From positions 41,559 through 105,558 of the forward strand of contig CALJAM010000016.1 of assembly GCA_938027685.1 (NCBI GenBank): a DNA stretch of 64,000 nucleotides, written 5' to 3'. This DNA comes from an uncultured Bryobacteraceae bacterium. GTDB lineage: Bacteria > Acidobacteriota > Terriglobia > Bryobacterales > Bryobacteraceae. Below are positions 20,474 to 30,279 of the stretch, piece by piece. A program made the position numbers and the translations under genes. Positions within the stretch are counted from its first letter, which is position 1. Every line of letters starts with the position of its first letter. Under the pieces are notes generated by a model. The model worked only from the letters and a program-made list of their open reading frames with translations, searched no databases and was not told the origin of the DNA.

Positions 20474-23059
20474 TCAATCCTCGCGGTCGAGCACCTCCCG
20501 AACCTTCCGTGCCAGCGTGTCAGGCAGGAACGGCTTTTGCAGACAGACGACGTCGGCCGTGGCGACGCCCTGCCGGACCGCGCCATCTTCGGTGTACCCC
20601 GTCATGTACATGACTTTCAGGTTCGGGCGCACGTTGCGAAGCTGTTCAGCCAGCTCGCGCCCATTCATCTCGGGCATTACGACATCGGTCAGCAGCAAGT
20701 CGATGCGTCCGGAATACCGCTTCACTAAAGCGAGCGTCTCGGGGCCGCTGCCTGCCTCCAGCACCTGGTAGCCGTGCTGGACCAACATCTGGCGGACGAG
20801 TTTACGCACGCCCGGCTCGTCTTCCACCAGCAGGATCGTCTCTCCGCCCGGCGGCGTGGGCTCGCTGACCGCTTCGGTGCGTGGTGCGGGCGGCGCGTGA
20901 TTCGCGCTGGCATGGGGCAGGTAGATGCTGAAGACGCTGCCCCTGCCGACTTCGCTTTCCACGGTAATTTCGCCGCCGCACTGCTTGACGATGCCGTAGA
21001 CAATAGAAAGTCCCAGGCCGGTCCCCTTGCCCGGTCCCTTGGTTGTGAAGAACGGCTCGAACAGGTGGTTGAGGGTCTCCGCATCCATGCCGTGCCCGGT
21101 GTCACGCACGCGCATGACCGCCCAGTTTCCGGGGCCGGGCACGCCGCGCTCTCCCGCTCCGCGCACCAGGTTGGCCGTCTCGATCGTCACACGCCCGCCG
21201 CCCGGCATCGCGTCGCGCGAGTTGATCACTAAATTCATGATTACCTGCTCGATCTGCGTGGGGTCCGCGCGCACCTTTCCCAGATCGGGCGCCAGTACGG
21301 TCTCCAGCTCGATATCCTGCCCCACCATGCGACGAAGCAGCCCCACCATGTTGCGCACCACCTCGTTCAGATCCACGAGCACAGGTTGCACCACTTGCCG
21401 GCGGCTGAAGGCCAGCAGACGGTCCGTCAAGGCCGATGCCCGTTCGGCCGCGGCCAGGATTTCTTCCGCGTAGCTCCGCACAGGGTGCTGCGCCGGAAGG
21501 TCCATGAGCAGCATGTGGCTGTAAGCGCCGATGATGGTGAGCAGATTGTTGAAGTCGTGCGCGATGCCCCCTGCCAGGCGCCCTATGGCCTCGATCCTTT
21601 GGGACTGTCGCAGTTGCTCTTCCAGGCGCTTGCGTTCGGTGATCTCGCGCGCGATGCCCAGCACACCCACCGGCTTGCCGTCTTCGAAGGTCAGATGGCT
21701 GCTGACCTCAACCAGTAACCGCCGGCCGTCCTTGGTCCGGATGGCGATCTCGTAGGTGGTCGAGCCCTCGCCGCCCAGCTTCCGCACGATCATCTGGCGT
21801 GCCAGTTCGAGGTGCTCGGGCACAACGATATCGGAGATGCTCATGCCGAGCGCCTCCTCGCGGGTGTAACCGGTGATGCGTTCGGCTGCGCGGTTGATTG
21901 AGGTGAAACGGCCCTGTAGATCGTGGGTGTAAACAATGTCGTTGGCGCTCTCAAAAAGATTGCGGTAACGCTCCTCGCTGGCCCGCAGCGTTTCCTCGGT
22001 CCGCTGGCGCTCGAGGATCTCCGCGCGGAGCGCCTCGTTCACGCGGGCCAGCTCCGCGGTCCGCTCGCGCACCCGCTCCTCCAGCAACTCGTGCGCACGC
22101 GCCAGTTCCTCTTGCGCCTGCCGGCGTTCGCGCACTTCGCGCTCCAGTGCGAGGTTCATTGCTTCGGCTTCCGTGGCGCGACGCCGGGCGGCCTGTGCCC
22201 AGTGGATCGAGAGGGCCACCAGGGTGGCGACGATCAGACCCAAGCCCGAAACGAGGAAGGGCATTACTAACCAGCGCTTCGTCACCCAGCCTTCTCGCGG
22301 CCAGACCCGGATCGCCCATGACCGGCCGCAGGCGCTTAGGACGGCTTCTCGAATCCATTCCGGCCCCTGTCGCGGCGAATGCGGCGGATTCAGATAGACG
22401 ACACGCCCGTCGTCGGCGATCTCAATGACAAAGCCCGCTGTAACGCTGCGCTCCAGCGCCTTGTCCAGCATGGCCCGCAGTACAAAGACCCCGGCCACCC
22501 AACCGAAACTCTTGCCGGGGGACTGAAACTGCGCGGCGGCCGCGACCGCCCACTGGCCGCCAGGCAGTTGCACCGGATCCCCAAGTGACGGCATCCCGTA
22601 GGCGCGCGCCCGGTCGACAGCCGCCCGGATCGCAGTTCGCACCAACCCGCTGAGGCTGCGGGACGCCTCATCGGATAGCGCCAAGCGTGGTTCCACCGCC
22701 GGCTCGTCGTCGAGCAGCGCGAGGGCGAGCAGATCTTCCCGTGCGCGAAAGCAGAGTGCGGTTTCGATGCGCCAGTCCTGTTCACTGAATCCCCCGCGCA
22801 ACTGCGCTCGCTCCGCGAGGCGTCCCACGCAGACCAGGCCGTTTTCCACAGCCGCTGCCGCGTCGCTTGCGATCCTCTGCACGGCTAGCTCGATGTGGCG
22901 ATCGAGCTGCTCCCTTTCCGTTTGATGCAGACCCCACGCGAGGGCGAGCGAGATCGCCAGCACGAAGGCGCCGGCTCCCCAAGCCGCGCCCCGCTTACCT
23001 GTGAACCGCGCCGCCACGAGCCTGAAGAGGCGGGCCAAGCTGCGCAAGGAGTCCTTCAT
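20474..23059 (-). CDS. membrane hybrid sensor histidine kinase with PAS and C-terminal receiver
   Basis: An 861-aa sensor from ATG 23059; an in-frame TTG three codons earlier is possible. Domain order is: membrane helix (about 25-43), periplasmic CHASE-like sensory region, second helix (about 265-290), coiled coil with Glu/Arg heptads, PAS domain ([20 protein letters not shown]), HisKA with the phospho-acceptor in [11 protein letters not shown], HATPase with N box [11 protein letters not shown] and G boxes DTGHGMD and [13 protein letters not shown], and a receiver with [13 protein letters not shown] and a conserved Lys in CLQKPF. The built-in receiver suggests either a phosphorelay or self-tuning. 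No response regulator is adjacent, so its output is unknown. Confidence 0.93.
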   Translation of the reverse strand: MKDSLRSLARLFRLVAARFTGKRGAAWGAGAFVLAISLALAWGLHQTEREQLDRHIELAVQRIASDAAAAVENGLVCVGRLAERAQLRGGFSEQDWRIETALCFRAREDLLALALLDDEPAVEPRLALSDEASRSLSGLVRTAIRAAVDRARAYGMPSLGDPVQLPGGQWAVAAAAQFQSPGKSFGWVAGVFVLRAMLDKALERSVTAGFVIEIADDGRVVYLNPPHSPRQGPEWIREAVLSACGRSWAIRVWPREGWVTKRWLVMPFLVSGLGLIVATLVALSIHWAQAARRRATEAEAMNLALEREVRERRQAQEELARAHELLEERVRERTAELARVNEALRAEILERQRTEETLRASEERYRNLFESANDIVYTHDLQGRFTSINRAAERITGYTREEALGMSISDIVVPEHLELARQMIVRKLGGEGSTTYEIAIRTKDGRRLLVEVSSHLTFEDGKPVGVLGIAREITERKRLEEQLRQSQRIEAIGRLAGGIAHDFNNLLTIIGAYSHMLLMDLPAQHPVRSYAEEILAAAERASALTDRLLAFSRRQVVQPVLVDLNEVVRNMVGLLRRMVGQDIELETVLAPDLGKVRADPTQIEQVIMNLVINSRDAMPGGGRVTIETANLVRGAGERGVPGPGNWAVMRVRDTGHGMDAETLNHLFEPFFTTKGPGKGTGLGLSIVYGIVKQCGGEITVESEVGRGSVFSIYLPHASANHAPPAPRTEAVSEPTPPGGETILLVEDEPGVRKLVRQMLVQHGYQVLEAGSGPETLALVKRYSGRIDLLLTDVVMPEMNGRELAEQLRNVRPNLKVMYMTGYTEDGAVRQGVATADVVCLQKPFLPDTLARKVREVLDRED

Positions 23060-23188
23060 GTTGAACAAGCGGCCCTGCCGGCTTCATCCAGGTTCGGCTG
23101 GGATTGTCCTGCCGCGTCAGACCGCAAGTATAGCGCAGGAAGTTATTTCGTGGTCGGCGGGAACCTCAGGGGTGACGCCTTTTCCGGC

Positions 23189-23275
23189 TGGTGCGGATGA
23201 GAGGACTTGAACCTCCACGGCCTTCCGGCCACCAGCTCCTAAGGCTGGCGCGTCTGCCAGTTCCGCCACATCCGC
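23189..23275 (-). tRNA. tRNA-Leu (anticodon UAG)
   Basis: An 87-base class II tRNA on the minus strand. The acceptor arm GCGGATG (23275-23269) pairs with CATCCGC (23099-side copy at 23193-23199), the discriminator is A and CCA is encoded at 23191-23189. The anticodon stem CCAGC/GCTGG encloses loop CTTAGGA, giving anticodon TAG that reads CUA leucine codons. A long variable arm (TGGCCGGAAGGCCGT) and the GGTTCAAGTCC T-arm confirm a leucine tRNA. It lies 130 bases upstream of the hybrid kinase start. Confidence 0.97.
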
Positions 23276-23298
23276 GACGAGGTCTGTCGCTCCCTTAT

Positions 23299-24150
23299 TC
23301 AGATTACCACAGAGTCGCACGTCGCCCCGGTAGCTGCGACCAGAGTCGGGGGAGCGGGCCGGGCCCGGATCTCTTTCACCTCGGTGAGGATCCGCTCCCC
23401 GGGTTGGCCGCAGCCGCACAATTCGCGGCTGAGCGCGCCGGCCCACGGAGTCCTGAGGCGCAGCATGGGGTAAGCGCAGTCGGTAAGTGAGGTGAGCAGT
23501 AGCTCCCTCCCCTCCTGGCCATCGAGGCTTTCGATGATCGCATGCTCTTGATGCACATGCAAGCCGTCGTGAGCTTCGCATTCCCAGGCCAGCAGTTGAC
23601 CGTCAAAACCCACCACCAGCTGGTAGACCGGGACCTGAAAGGCGTCCCAGAGTCGTGCCCGCTGAACTTCTACGAGCAAAGGCCGGTCGGGATGTACAAG
23701 GACGATCACGGCATGGGTGAGAGCCGGCAGATGACAAGCGCCCGACTCCGCCAGCATTAGCAGCTGCTCGATTCGTTCAAGCGGGCCGGCGAGCGCGTGG
23801 GGACGGAACCTCGCCAGTGCGCCGTCGGGGCTGCCGAGGAAAGTCCGAACCCGCCGCGAAGGCCGAAACCACGGCGCCAGTACGGCAACCCGCAGCCTCT
23901 CAAACAGCGGGTGGCGCAGCTCCGGCGCACCGGAGATCCGAAACAATGAACTCCGAAATTGTTCTCTTCGGCCCAGGTATACGCCGGGCGCCAGCGGCGG
24001 CAGTCGGCGCAGGATGCGGCTCGGTTCGTCGGATGAAACGATTCTTTCGGCTTTGTTGAGCGCAGCCGCCGTGAGCCACGGCCGGTAGTAATGGGCGCCC
24101 AGCGCAGCCGCCAGGACCCGGCCCAGCTTCTCCCCGTTCGCCGCTTCCAT
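23299..24150 (-). CDS. degenerate PaaK-like (phenylacetate-CoA ligase-related) protein lacking the ATP-binding core
   Basis: A 283-aa protein. Its C-terminal half follows the pattern of phenylacetate-CoA ligase/coenzyme F390 synthetase proteins: CEAHDGLHVHQEHAIIE, then GQEGRELLLTSLTDCAYPMLRLRT, then CGCGQPGERI. The N-terminal segment (YYRPWLTAAAL, then ILRRLPPLAPGVYLGRREQF) also recalls that family. True PaaK proteins are about 430 aa and contain a Ser/Thr/Gly-rich phosphate loop (SSGTTG type), which is absent here, so adenylation activity is unlikely. It may be a repurposed binding protein or a slowly decaying gene. It lies between the tRNA and a NarL-type regulator, on the same strand as both. 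Confidence 0.55.
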   Translation of the reverse strand: MEAANGEKLGRVLAAALGAHYYRPWLTAAALNKAERIVSSDEPSRILRRLPPLAPGVYLGRREQFRSSLFRISGAPELRHPLFERLRVAVLAPWFRPSRRVRTFLGSPDGALARFRPHALAGPLERIEQLLMLAESGACHLPALTHAVIVLVHPDRPLLVEVQRARLWDAFQVPVYQLVVGFDGQLLAWECEAHDGLHVHQEHAIIESLDGQEGRELLLTSLTDCAYPMLRLRTPWAGALSRELCGCGQPGERILTEVKEIRARPAPPTLVAATGATCDSVVI

Positions 24151-24211
24151 GCGCCCCCGCTCCGTCGCGGGGCGGACTCATCATGGATGTGCTGCGGCGG
24201 GCCGCTTCCTC

Positions 24212-24901
24212 TCAGTCCGAGGCGGGACTCGACCGAGTCTCGGGTATCGCGAGTTTGGTCAGCCCGGTGGCCAGCGCCAGTTGGGTGAGCCCGGCCACAT
24301 TACTGGCGCCGACCTTCTTCATCATCGTCTTGCGGTAACTGCGGACCGTCTGCAGACCCAGATCCAGGATGGCGGCGATCTCCTTGCTCGTTTTGCCCTC
24401 AGCCACGAGCCGGAGCACTTGCAGCTCCCGCGGCGAAAGCACGTCGAGCACCGAGGAGCCCGGCCGCGGTTCCAGATCGCCACGCTGAATGCGCGCCTGC
24501 ACGCGGCTCGCCACCTCCGGGCAAAGGTAGAACCCGCCCTTCGCCACGGTCCGAATCGCGTCCAATAGATCTTCCGAGGTGGCGCTCTTCAGCACGAAGG
24601 CGCGCGCTCCCGCACGGATGGCGCCGACGACCGAGCCATCATCGTTGTACATGGAGAGAATCACGACCTTGGTCTCCGGACAGTGACGGGTGATCTCGGC
24701 GGTCGCCTCGATCCCGTTCAAACCCGGCAGACCGATGTCCATCAACACCAGATCCGGCCGATTCTTCTTGCAGAACTGGACCGCATCTCCGCCGGTGTCG
24801 GCCTCGCCGACCACCTGAAACTCCTCCCTGCGCTCCAGCAGGGACCTCAAACCGTCGCGGAAAATCTTGTGATCGTCCACGAGGAGGATCGTGTATGTCA
24901 T
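24212..24901 (-). CDS. NarL/LuxR-family response regulator
   Basis: A 229-aa two-domain regulator. The receiver has acidic residues Asp9-Asp10, phospho-acceptor Asp55 in LVLMDIGLPG and the conserved Lys in FVLKSA. The C-terminal LuxR-type helix-turn-helix starts with LSPRELQVLRLVAEGKTSKEIAAIL. Its ATG overlaps the stop of the adjacent histidine kinase as ATGA (24898-24901), which makes the two a cognate pair. Target genes are not evident. Confidence 0.95.
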   Translation of the reverse strand: MTYTILLVDDHKIFRDGLRSLLERREEFQVVGEADTGGDAVQFCKKNRPDLVLMDIGLPGLNGIEATAEITRHCPETKVVILSMYNDDGSVVGAIRAGARAFVLKSATSEDLLDAIRTVAKGGFYLCPEVASRVQARIQRGDLEPRPGSSVLDVLSPRELQVLRLVAEGKTSKEIAAILDLGLQTVRSYRKTMMKKVGASNVAGLTQLALATGLTKLAIPETRSSPASD

Positions 24902-25623
24902 GGACCTACCTTCTCGCCCTGCCCGTTGCCACCCGCCCGGCGTCTTTTTCCCGCCTTGCCGGCTTCCGCCCGCGGGGGCCAGACTACTGTCACAATTGTA
25001 CCCCCTTGCGGTCCGCTCGCCAACCGGAATTCCATCCCGGCCTCTTCGGCCTCCAGCTTCATGAGCCGTAGACCGATCGCAGGCGTTTCCCGAAGTACCT
25101 TTGCGCCGGTAAAGCCCTTGCCGTCATCGCGGACCTCGAGCTTGATCGTCTGCCGCGCGATCTCGACCGAGAGGTTGATCCGGCGGGCGCCCGAGTGCTC
25201 AACGGCATTCTCGAGGGCTTGCTCCGCTACGCGATAAAGCGCCTCCGCCTGAGCGCCCCGCAGCTGTGATTCTCCCCGATAGGACCACTCGAGCTCGCCC
25301 GGGAAACGGGCGCGCTGCCGGGCCACCAGGCGGGCAAGCGCGGCCTCCAAGCCCAGGCGCTCGACGATCGCCGGGCTCAGGTCATAGCTCAGGTCGCGCA
25401 CCTGCGCTAGCGCTCTCTCTAGCAGTTTCTGAGCCTCCGCGATTCGCTCGCCGACGCCGGGCACCTGCTGGCAATCCATGCGCGCCAGATCCATTTGCAG
25501 GCCCGCCGCACTGAGCACCTGACCCAATTCGTCATGCAGCAGTCGCGAGATGCGCGCGCGCTCACGTAGTTTGGCCTCTCTGATGGAAGCCATCCAGTCT
25601 TCCGTTCGTAACCGGCTTTTCAC
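24898..25623 (-). CDS. NarX/DegS-type cytoplasmic sensor histidine kinase
   Basis: A 241-aa HisKA_3 kinase without membrane segments or an obvious sensory domain. The dimerisation/phosphotransfer helix has His30 in RISRLLHDELGQVL, the HisKA_3 hallmark. The ATPase part has EQALENAVEHSGA (N box) and DDGKGF (G1 box). Lacking its own sensor, it probably responds through a partner protein or an intracellular signal. It is translationally coupled to the NarL-type regulator downstream. The start may be the ATG at 25623 or the internal one at 25593. Confidence 0.9.
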   Translation of the reverse strand: MKSRLRTEDWMASIREAKLRERARISRLLHDELGQVLSAAGLQMDLARMDCQQVPGVGERIAEAQKLLERALAQVRDLSYDLSPAIVERLGLEAALARLVARQRARFPGELEWSYRGESQLRGAQAEALYRVAEQALENAVEHSGARRINLSVEIARQTIKLEVRDDGKGFTGAKVLRETPAIGLRLMKLEAEEAGMEFRLASGPQGGTIVTVVWPPRAEAGKAGKRRRAGGNGQGEKVGP

Positions 25624-25680
25624 GCCTGGCTTGGTGCTTCCCGCCCGGACACGGACCTGCCGGAACCCTGCCGGGCTGAC

Positions 25681-26652
25681 TCAGCGGCCCCGCTTGCGGG
25701 CCAAAGCTTTGCGCGCGGCGGCGGCAATGTGCGGGGCGGTGAGACCGTACTTCTCCAGCAGGGCCTCCGGCGGGCCCGACTCCGCATACGTGTTCTGGAT
25801 GCCCACGAACTCCATCACGCAGGGATGCATCTCGGCCACAGCCTGAGCTACGCGCACCCCTGTGCCGCTGTCTACCAGATGTTCCTCGGCCACGACGATT
25901 GCGCCCGTCTCCTCGGCCGCCTTCCGAATCGCCTCGCGGTCCAACGGCTTTACCGTGTGGAGGTCGAGCACCCGGACCGAGATTCCCTCGGCATCGAGCG
26001 CCTCGGCGGCACGGATCGCCTCAGCCACCATCAGCCCGTTGGCCATGATGGTTACGTCGCTGCCTTCCACCAGCTCGATCGCCTTGCCGATCTCGAAACG
26101 CTGGTCGGGCGAGTAGATGACGGGCACCCGCGGCCTTCCCGTCCGGATGAACACTGGACCCACATGCTCGGCTGCCGCCCGGACCAGCGCTCTCGTCGCC
26201 ACCTCGTCGGCGGGAGCCAGCACCACGAAACCCGGCAGCGAGCACGCCAGGCTGATCTCCTCGACGCTCATCTGCGAGGGACCGTCCTCTCCAATCGAGA
26301 TGCCGCTGTGGGTGCCGACGATCTTGACGTTCAGGCCCGGGTAGGCCACCGTCACGCGCAGTTGCTCGAAGGCCTTGTTCAGTAGGAAGCAGGAAAAACT
26401 GGCGGCGAAAGGAATCTTGCCGTGGCTCGCCAGGCCCGCGGCCACGCCCACCATGTTGGCCTCCGCGATGCCGCAGGATACAAAGCGCTCCGGAAACTCC
26501 TTGGCGAACAGGTGGGTGAAGGTGGACTTCGAAAGATCGGCGTCCACGGCCATGATGTTCGGGTTTTCGCGACCCAGCTCGACCAGCGCCCGCCCGAACG
26601 CCTCGCGCGTGGCCATACCCAAATTCAGCTCGTAGCGTGTCTTCAACGGCAT
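25681..26652 (-). CDS. transketolase C-terminal half (split transketolase beta subunit)
   Basis: A 323-aa protein matching the pyrimidine-binding plus C-terminal domains of transketolase. Features include MATREAFGRALVELG, VDADLSKST, the cofactor-activating Glu region CGIAEANMVGVAAGLA, HSGISIGEDGPSQM and the C-terminal GLMVAEAIRAAEAL. ATG at 26652 is chosen because it shares one base with the TGA of the partner gene (TGATG); longer upstream reading is antisense to no homology. With the upstream gene it forms a two-subunit transketolase for the non-oxidative pentose phosphate pathway, or a transketolase-like enzyme of sugar-acid metabolism. Confidence 0.94.
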   Translation of the reverse strand: MPLKTRYELNLGMATREAFGRALVELGRENPNIMAVDADLSKSTFTHLFAKEFPERFVSCGIAEANMVGVAAGLASHGKIPFAASFSCFLLNKAFEQLRVTVAYPGLNVKIVGTHSGISIGEDGPSQMSVEEISLACSLPGFVVLAPADEVATRALVRAAAEHVGPVFIRTGRPRVPVIYSPDQRFEIGKAIELVEGSDVTIMANGLMVAEAIRAAEALDAEGISVRVLDLHTVKPLDREAIRKAAEETGAIVVAEEHLVDSGTGVRVAQAVAEMHPCVMEFVGIQNTYAESGPPEALLEKYGLTAPHIAAAARKALARKRGR

Positions 26653-27482
26653 CAGGCCAGCTCCTTCAGTGCCAGTTCGACTTCCTCCGGCGTGGGCGCC
26701 ACGCCGTGGAACTTGGGGTTGTTCTCCATGAACGACACCCCCTTGCCTTTGACGGTGTGCGCGATGATCACCGTCGGCCTGCCGCGCACTTCGCGGGCCA
26801 GCGTGAAGGCCGCTTGCAGCGCGGGGAAAGAATGGCCGTCCACTTCCAGTACGTGCCACCCGAAGGCCTGCCACTTCGGAACCAGCGGCTCCAGCTCCAT
26901 GACGTCCTTGATGAAGCCGTCCAGTTGCATCTTGTTGTAGTCCACGATGGCGGTCACGTTGTCGATCTTGTGGTACGCGCCGAACATGGCGGCTTCCCAA
27001 ATCTGGCCTTCCTGAATCTCGCCGTCGCCCAACAAAACGTACGTACGCGAGGGATTGCCATTGAGGCGCGCCGCGAATCCCATCCCCATGGCCAAGGACA
27101 GGCCCTGCCCGAGGGATCCGGTGGAAGCCTCCAGTACAGGCAAGAAACGCTTGTCGGGGTGTCCCTGATAGGGAGAACCCAGTTTGCGCAGCGTCTTCAG
27201 CAACTCGCGGGGCGCTGCCTCGTATCCGCACTCGGCCAACACCGCGTAGAGGGCGGGCGCGCCGTGCCCCTTCGAGAGGATGAAGCGATCCCGCTCCGGC
27301 CAATCCGGCCGCTTGGGGTCGTGTCGCAGTACGCCTCCGAAGAATAACGTGACCAGGATCTCCACCGAGGAGAGCGAGCCGCCCGGGTGTCCGGACTTCG
27401 CCGCTCCTGTCATTTCGATAATATGACGCCGTATCTGTTTGGCAAGGGCCTGGAGTTCCTCCAGGCTTCGTGCGGTCTGCAT
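26652..27482 (-). CDS. transketolase N-terminal half (split transketolase alpha subunit)
   Basis: A 276-aa protein from ATG 27482, matching the diphosphate-binding domain of transketolase. It has KSGHPGGSLSSVEI, the thiamine diphosphate motif GDGEIQEGQIWEA followed after the usual spacing by IVDYNKMQLDG, and HTVKGKGVSFME. It is immediately followed by the C-terminal half with a one-base overlap, so equimolar expression is expected. Split transketolases are common in bacteria and archaea. Confidence 0.94.
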   Translation of the reverse strand: MQTARSLEELQALAKQIRRHIIEMTGAAKSGHPGGSLSSVEILVTLFFGGVLRHDPKRPDWPERDRFILSKGHGAPALYAVLAECGYEAAPRELLKTLRKLGSPYQGHPDKRFLPVLEASTGSLGQGLSLAMGMGFAARLNGNPSRTYVLLGDGEIQEGQIWEAAMFGAYHKIDNVTAIVDYNKMQLDGFIKDVMELEPLVPKWQAFGWHVLEVDGHSFPALQAAFTLAREVRGRPTVIIAHTVKGKGVSFMENNPKFHGVAPTPEEVELALKELA

Positions 27483-27536
27483 AGCTCGATAAGACCTACA
27501 CTGTAACACACCGCGCTTGCCCCATCCGCGGAGTAC

Positions 27537-28481
27537 TCAGATGTGAAACTCCAGGATGTCGCGGTCCTGCACGACGTAGGTGCGCTCGACCATGATCCCG
27601 TCGCGATCGCCCTCCGGCCGGTATAGGCGCGCAAACTTCATCTTCTCGGCGAAGTCCTTGTGCACCATGCGGGCCACGTCCACCACGGTGTCGCCGCGAC
27701 GGGCCACAAAAGGCGCCGTCAGATCGGGCTTCTTACCCGGCGCCTTGGTGTAGACGCGCACCAACTCCAGGGCGTCGAACACCGCCTGGGCGAAACGGTC
27801 CAACCCCTCGCCGGTCTCCGCCGAGATCAGCAGGCAGCGGTAACGCCCGCCCAGAAGTTCTTCCAGAGCGGCAAAGTTCTCGCGCGCCCCTGGCAGATCC
27901 GCCTTGTTGGCGACGAGCAGGCCGGGCCTGCGCACCCGCCATCCGTCCAGTCGCTGCTCGACGTACTCGATCTGATCCAGCACGGCGGGTTCGTTCACGT
28001 CCACCATGAGCACGCCCAGATTGGCGTAGCGCAGCACCTGCGGCAGCCACGATTCGGTGAACTCGGGCGAAATGGGCGGCAGATCCACGAGCTGGATCTG
28101 GACGTCTTCGAAGTTCATCATGCCGGGCGTGGGCACGCGCGTGGTGAAGGGGTAGTCGGCCACCTCGGGACGCGCGTTGGTGAGCCGCGCCACAAGCTGC
28201 GACTTGCCTGCGTTGGGCGGCCCGATCAAGACGACCTGGCCGGCGCCCTCCCGCTCGACCTGGTAAAAGGGCGCAGCGTGAGTCCCGCCTTTCTTCTGCT
28301 GGGCCTCCTTGCGCGTCTGGGAAAGGCGCCGCTTGATGTCCGCCTGGAGCTTCTCGGTGCCCTTGTGCTTGGGGATCGTGGCAAGCATGCGCTCCAGCGC
28401 GGCAATCTTCTCGGCCGGGGTTCGTGCCTCGCGGTACTCGCGTTCGGCTTCGAGGTATTCCGGACTGAGATTCGCCGGCAT
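27537..28481 (-). CDS. Obg/DRG-like GTPase with C-terminal TGS domain
   Basis: A 314-aa GTPase of the TRAFAC class. The helical N-terminal region (residues 1-75, rich in Lys/Arg/Glu) precedes the G domain: G1 GPPNAGKS (87-94), G2 Thr in PFTTRVPTPG, G3 DLPP (133-136) and G4 NKAD (192-195). The last 70 residues (KKPDLTAPFVARRGDTVVDVARMVHKDF to the end DILEFHI) form a TGS domain, as in DRG proteins and RelA. G3 has Pro where Gly is most common, which could slow hydrolysis. It probably acts on ribosome- or RNA-linked processes. It lies 55 bases upstream of the transketolase pair. Confidence 0.9.
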   Translation of the reverse strand: MPANLSPEYLEAEREYREARTPAEKIAALERMLATIPKHKGTEKLQADIKRRLSQTRKEAQQKKGGTHAAPFYQVEREGAGQVVLIGPPNAGKSQLVARLTNARPEVADYPFTTRVPTPGMMNFEDVQIQLVDLPPISPEFTESWLPQVLRYANLGVLMVDVNEPAVLDQIEYVEQRLDGWRVRRPGLLVANKADLPGARENFAALEELLGGRYRCLLISAETGEGLDRFAQAVFDALELVRVYTKAPGKKPDLTAPFVARRGDTVVDVARMVHKDFAEKMKFARLYRPEGDRDGIMVERTYVVQDRDILEFHI

Positions 28482-28516
28482 GGCCTTTCGTTAGCAAGCT
28501 TACCACGCCGCCCGCT

Positions 28517-29485
28517 TTATTCCGCCGGCTTCCTGTTGGCGCGCTCCAGACGGCGGAAGAAGGCGCGGGCACGCCGGACGTCGTGCATGATCTGCTGCCG
28601 GAGCGCCTCCGGATCAGGAAACTTTTTCTCCGGACGCAGGCGCCGCAGGAACTCGATGCGCAGGGTCTGCGGTCCCGGATTGGGCGGCGGCTCGAGCAGG
28701 TAGGTTTCGATCACCAGGTCGTCCAGACCGAACGTGGGCCGCCTGCCCACGTTGGTGACGGCCGGCCGTCGGCGTCCGTCCGCAGGATCCGCGGCGCGCG
28801 TGATGTAGACGCCCTCGGCGGGCAGAAGCAGCTCGCCGGGCGGCAGATTCAAAGTGGGCACGATCCGACGCGCGCCCTCCCCTCGCCCGGGCTGCACCGG
28901 ACCTTCCACGCAGTGTGGCCGCTCGAGCAACCGACATGCCAGGGAGACCGCACCGGCCCGGATGAGCCTTCGAATCTCGCTGCTCGAAACCACCCGTCCC
29001 CGCATGCGCACCGCCGGCAGCGTCTCGGTCAAAAAGCCCAACTCGCGCCCCAGCTCCTCGAGCTTGCGTACGTCGCCTGCGTGTTGGTAACCGAAGCGGA
29101 AATTTTCGCCGACCACGACGGCTCGCACTCCGAGCCTGCCCTTCAGGACCTGCCGTGCGAACTCCTCCGGGCTCATCCGTGAGAGTTCGCGCGTGAAGGG
29201 AAGAATGAGCACCTGTTCGATCCCTTCCTCCCCCATCAGGCGGGCGCGCTGCTCGGGCGTGGTCAGCAGTCGGGGCGCGCGTTCCGGCGCCACGATCACC
29301 GCGGGATGTGGATCGAAGGTCAGCGCGGAAGGAGTCCATCCCTGCCCGCGCGCCAGCTCGACGACTCGGCGCAGAATGCGCCGGTGGCCGGCGTGCACCC
29401 CGTCGAAGTTGCCGATCGTCAGCGCGCACGGCCCGAAGTTTCCGGCTTCCTCCAGGCTGCGGCAGATCCGGAGTCGCGCGCTCAT
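28517..29485 (-). CDS. ribF: bifunctional riboflavin kinase/FAD synthetase
   Basis: A 322-aa protein making FMN and FAD from riboflavin. The N-terminal nucleotidyltransferase domain has TIGNFDGVHAGHRRIL (HIGH-like) and FRFGYQHAGDV, then SSSEIRRLI. The C-terminal riboflavin kinase domain has the Pro-Thr-Leu-Asn substrate motif (VPTLNLP), GVYITRA, TNVGRRPTFG and IETYLLE. All are in the standard order and spacing. ATG overlaps the stop of the MBL-fold gene as ATGA (29482-29485), placing it in the DUF1844-MBL-ribF operon. Confidence 0.96.
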   Translation of the reverse strand: MSARLRICRSLEEAGNFGPCALTIGNFDGVHAGHRRILRRVVELARGQGWTPSALTFDPHPAVIVAPERAPRLLTTPEQRARLMGEEGIEQVLILPFTRELSRMSPEEFARQVLKGRLGVRAVVVGENFRFGYQHAGDVRKLEELGRELGFLTETLPAVRMRGRVVSSSEIRRLIRAGAVSLACRLLERPHCVEGPVQPGRGEGARRIVPTLNLPPGELLLPAEGVYITRAADPADGRRRPAVTNVGRRPTFGLDDLVIETYLLEPPPNPGPQTLRIEFLRRLRPEKKFPDPEALRQQIMHDVRRARAFFRRLERANRKPAE

Positions 29486-30279
29486 GCGCCGCCTCCTGCG
29501 ACCGTGATCTCGAGCCCGTCGTAGGCCAGACGCACGTGCGGCGGCAAACTCTGCTCGGTCTCCTCGTGGGGCAGGTCGTGGCAGATGTGCGTCAAGAACG
29601 CACGGCGCGGCTGCAGCCGCGCCACGTACTCCAGTGCGCGCGCCACGGTCGTATGCGTGGGATGGGGTCGGTGTCGCAAAGCGTCCAGGAACAGCACGTC
29701 TAAGTTTTCCAGCAGCGCAAGCGACTCCTCGGGAATCTCGCTATGATCGGTCAGATACGCCGCCGCTCCGAAGCGGAAGCCATACACGTCGCCGCGGCCG
29801 TGCTTCAGCGGCACCGGCGTCACCTGAAGGCCGAAAAGCTCGAAGGGCCCGCCGTCGAGCGGGTGCAGCGCCAGACGGGGCACGGAAGATTCCGAGGGTG
29901 AGTCCGAGAAGACGTAGTCGAAGATACGGCGTATGGCGGCCAGAGTCTCTGGCGAACCGTAGACGGGAATCGGTCCCCGCATCACGTGGTTGAGAGGACG
30001 GATGTCATCGAGGCCCATGACGTGGTCGGCGTGGGCGTGCGTGAACAGCACCGCGTCCAGCCGATCCAGGCCGGCGCGTAGGGCCTGCTGGCGAAAATCC
30101 GGCGTGGTGTCCACCAGGACGCAGCGCCCGTTGTAACGCAGCAAGATGCTGGGCCGCAACCGTCGATCGCGAGGGTCCGACGACCGGCATACGCGACACT
30201 TGCACCCGATCGTGGGAACGCCCACGCTCGTCCCGGATCCAAGTACGAGGATGGTGAGCGCGTCGGCGGGAACGGACAT
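29482..30279 (-). CDS. MBL-fold metallohydrolase (PhnP-like)
   Basis: A 265-aa metallo-beta-lactamase-fold hydrolase. N-terminal LGSGTSVGVPTIGCKCRVC includes the Cys cluster seen in PhnP-like phosphodiesterases. Metal ligands are in THAHADHVMGLDD, with further His/Asp at LTDHSE, LRHRPHPTHTT and THICHDL. The family cleaves phosphodiesters, such as cyclic ribose phosphates in PhnP, but no phn genes are nearby, so the substrate is open. It lies between DUF1844 and ribF, with a 0-base gap on one side and an ATGA overlap on the other. Confidence 0.88.
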   Translation of the reverse strand: MSVPADALTILVLGSGTSVGVPTIGCKCRVCRSSDPRDRRLRPSILLRYNGRCVLVDTTPDFRQQALRAGLDRLDAVLFTHAHADHVMGLDDIRPLNHVMRGPIPVYGSPETLAAIRRIFDYVFSDSPSESSVPRLALHPLDGGPFELFGLQVTPVPLKHGRGDVYGFRFGAAAYLTDHSEIPEESLALLENLDVLFLDALRHRPHPTHTTVARALEYVARLQPRRAFLTHICHDLPHEETEQSLPPHVRLAYDGLEITVAGGGA

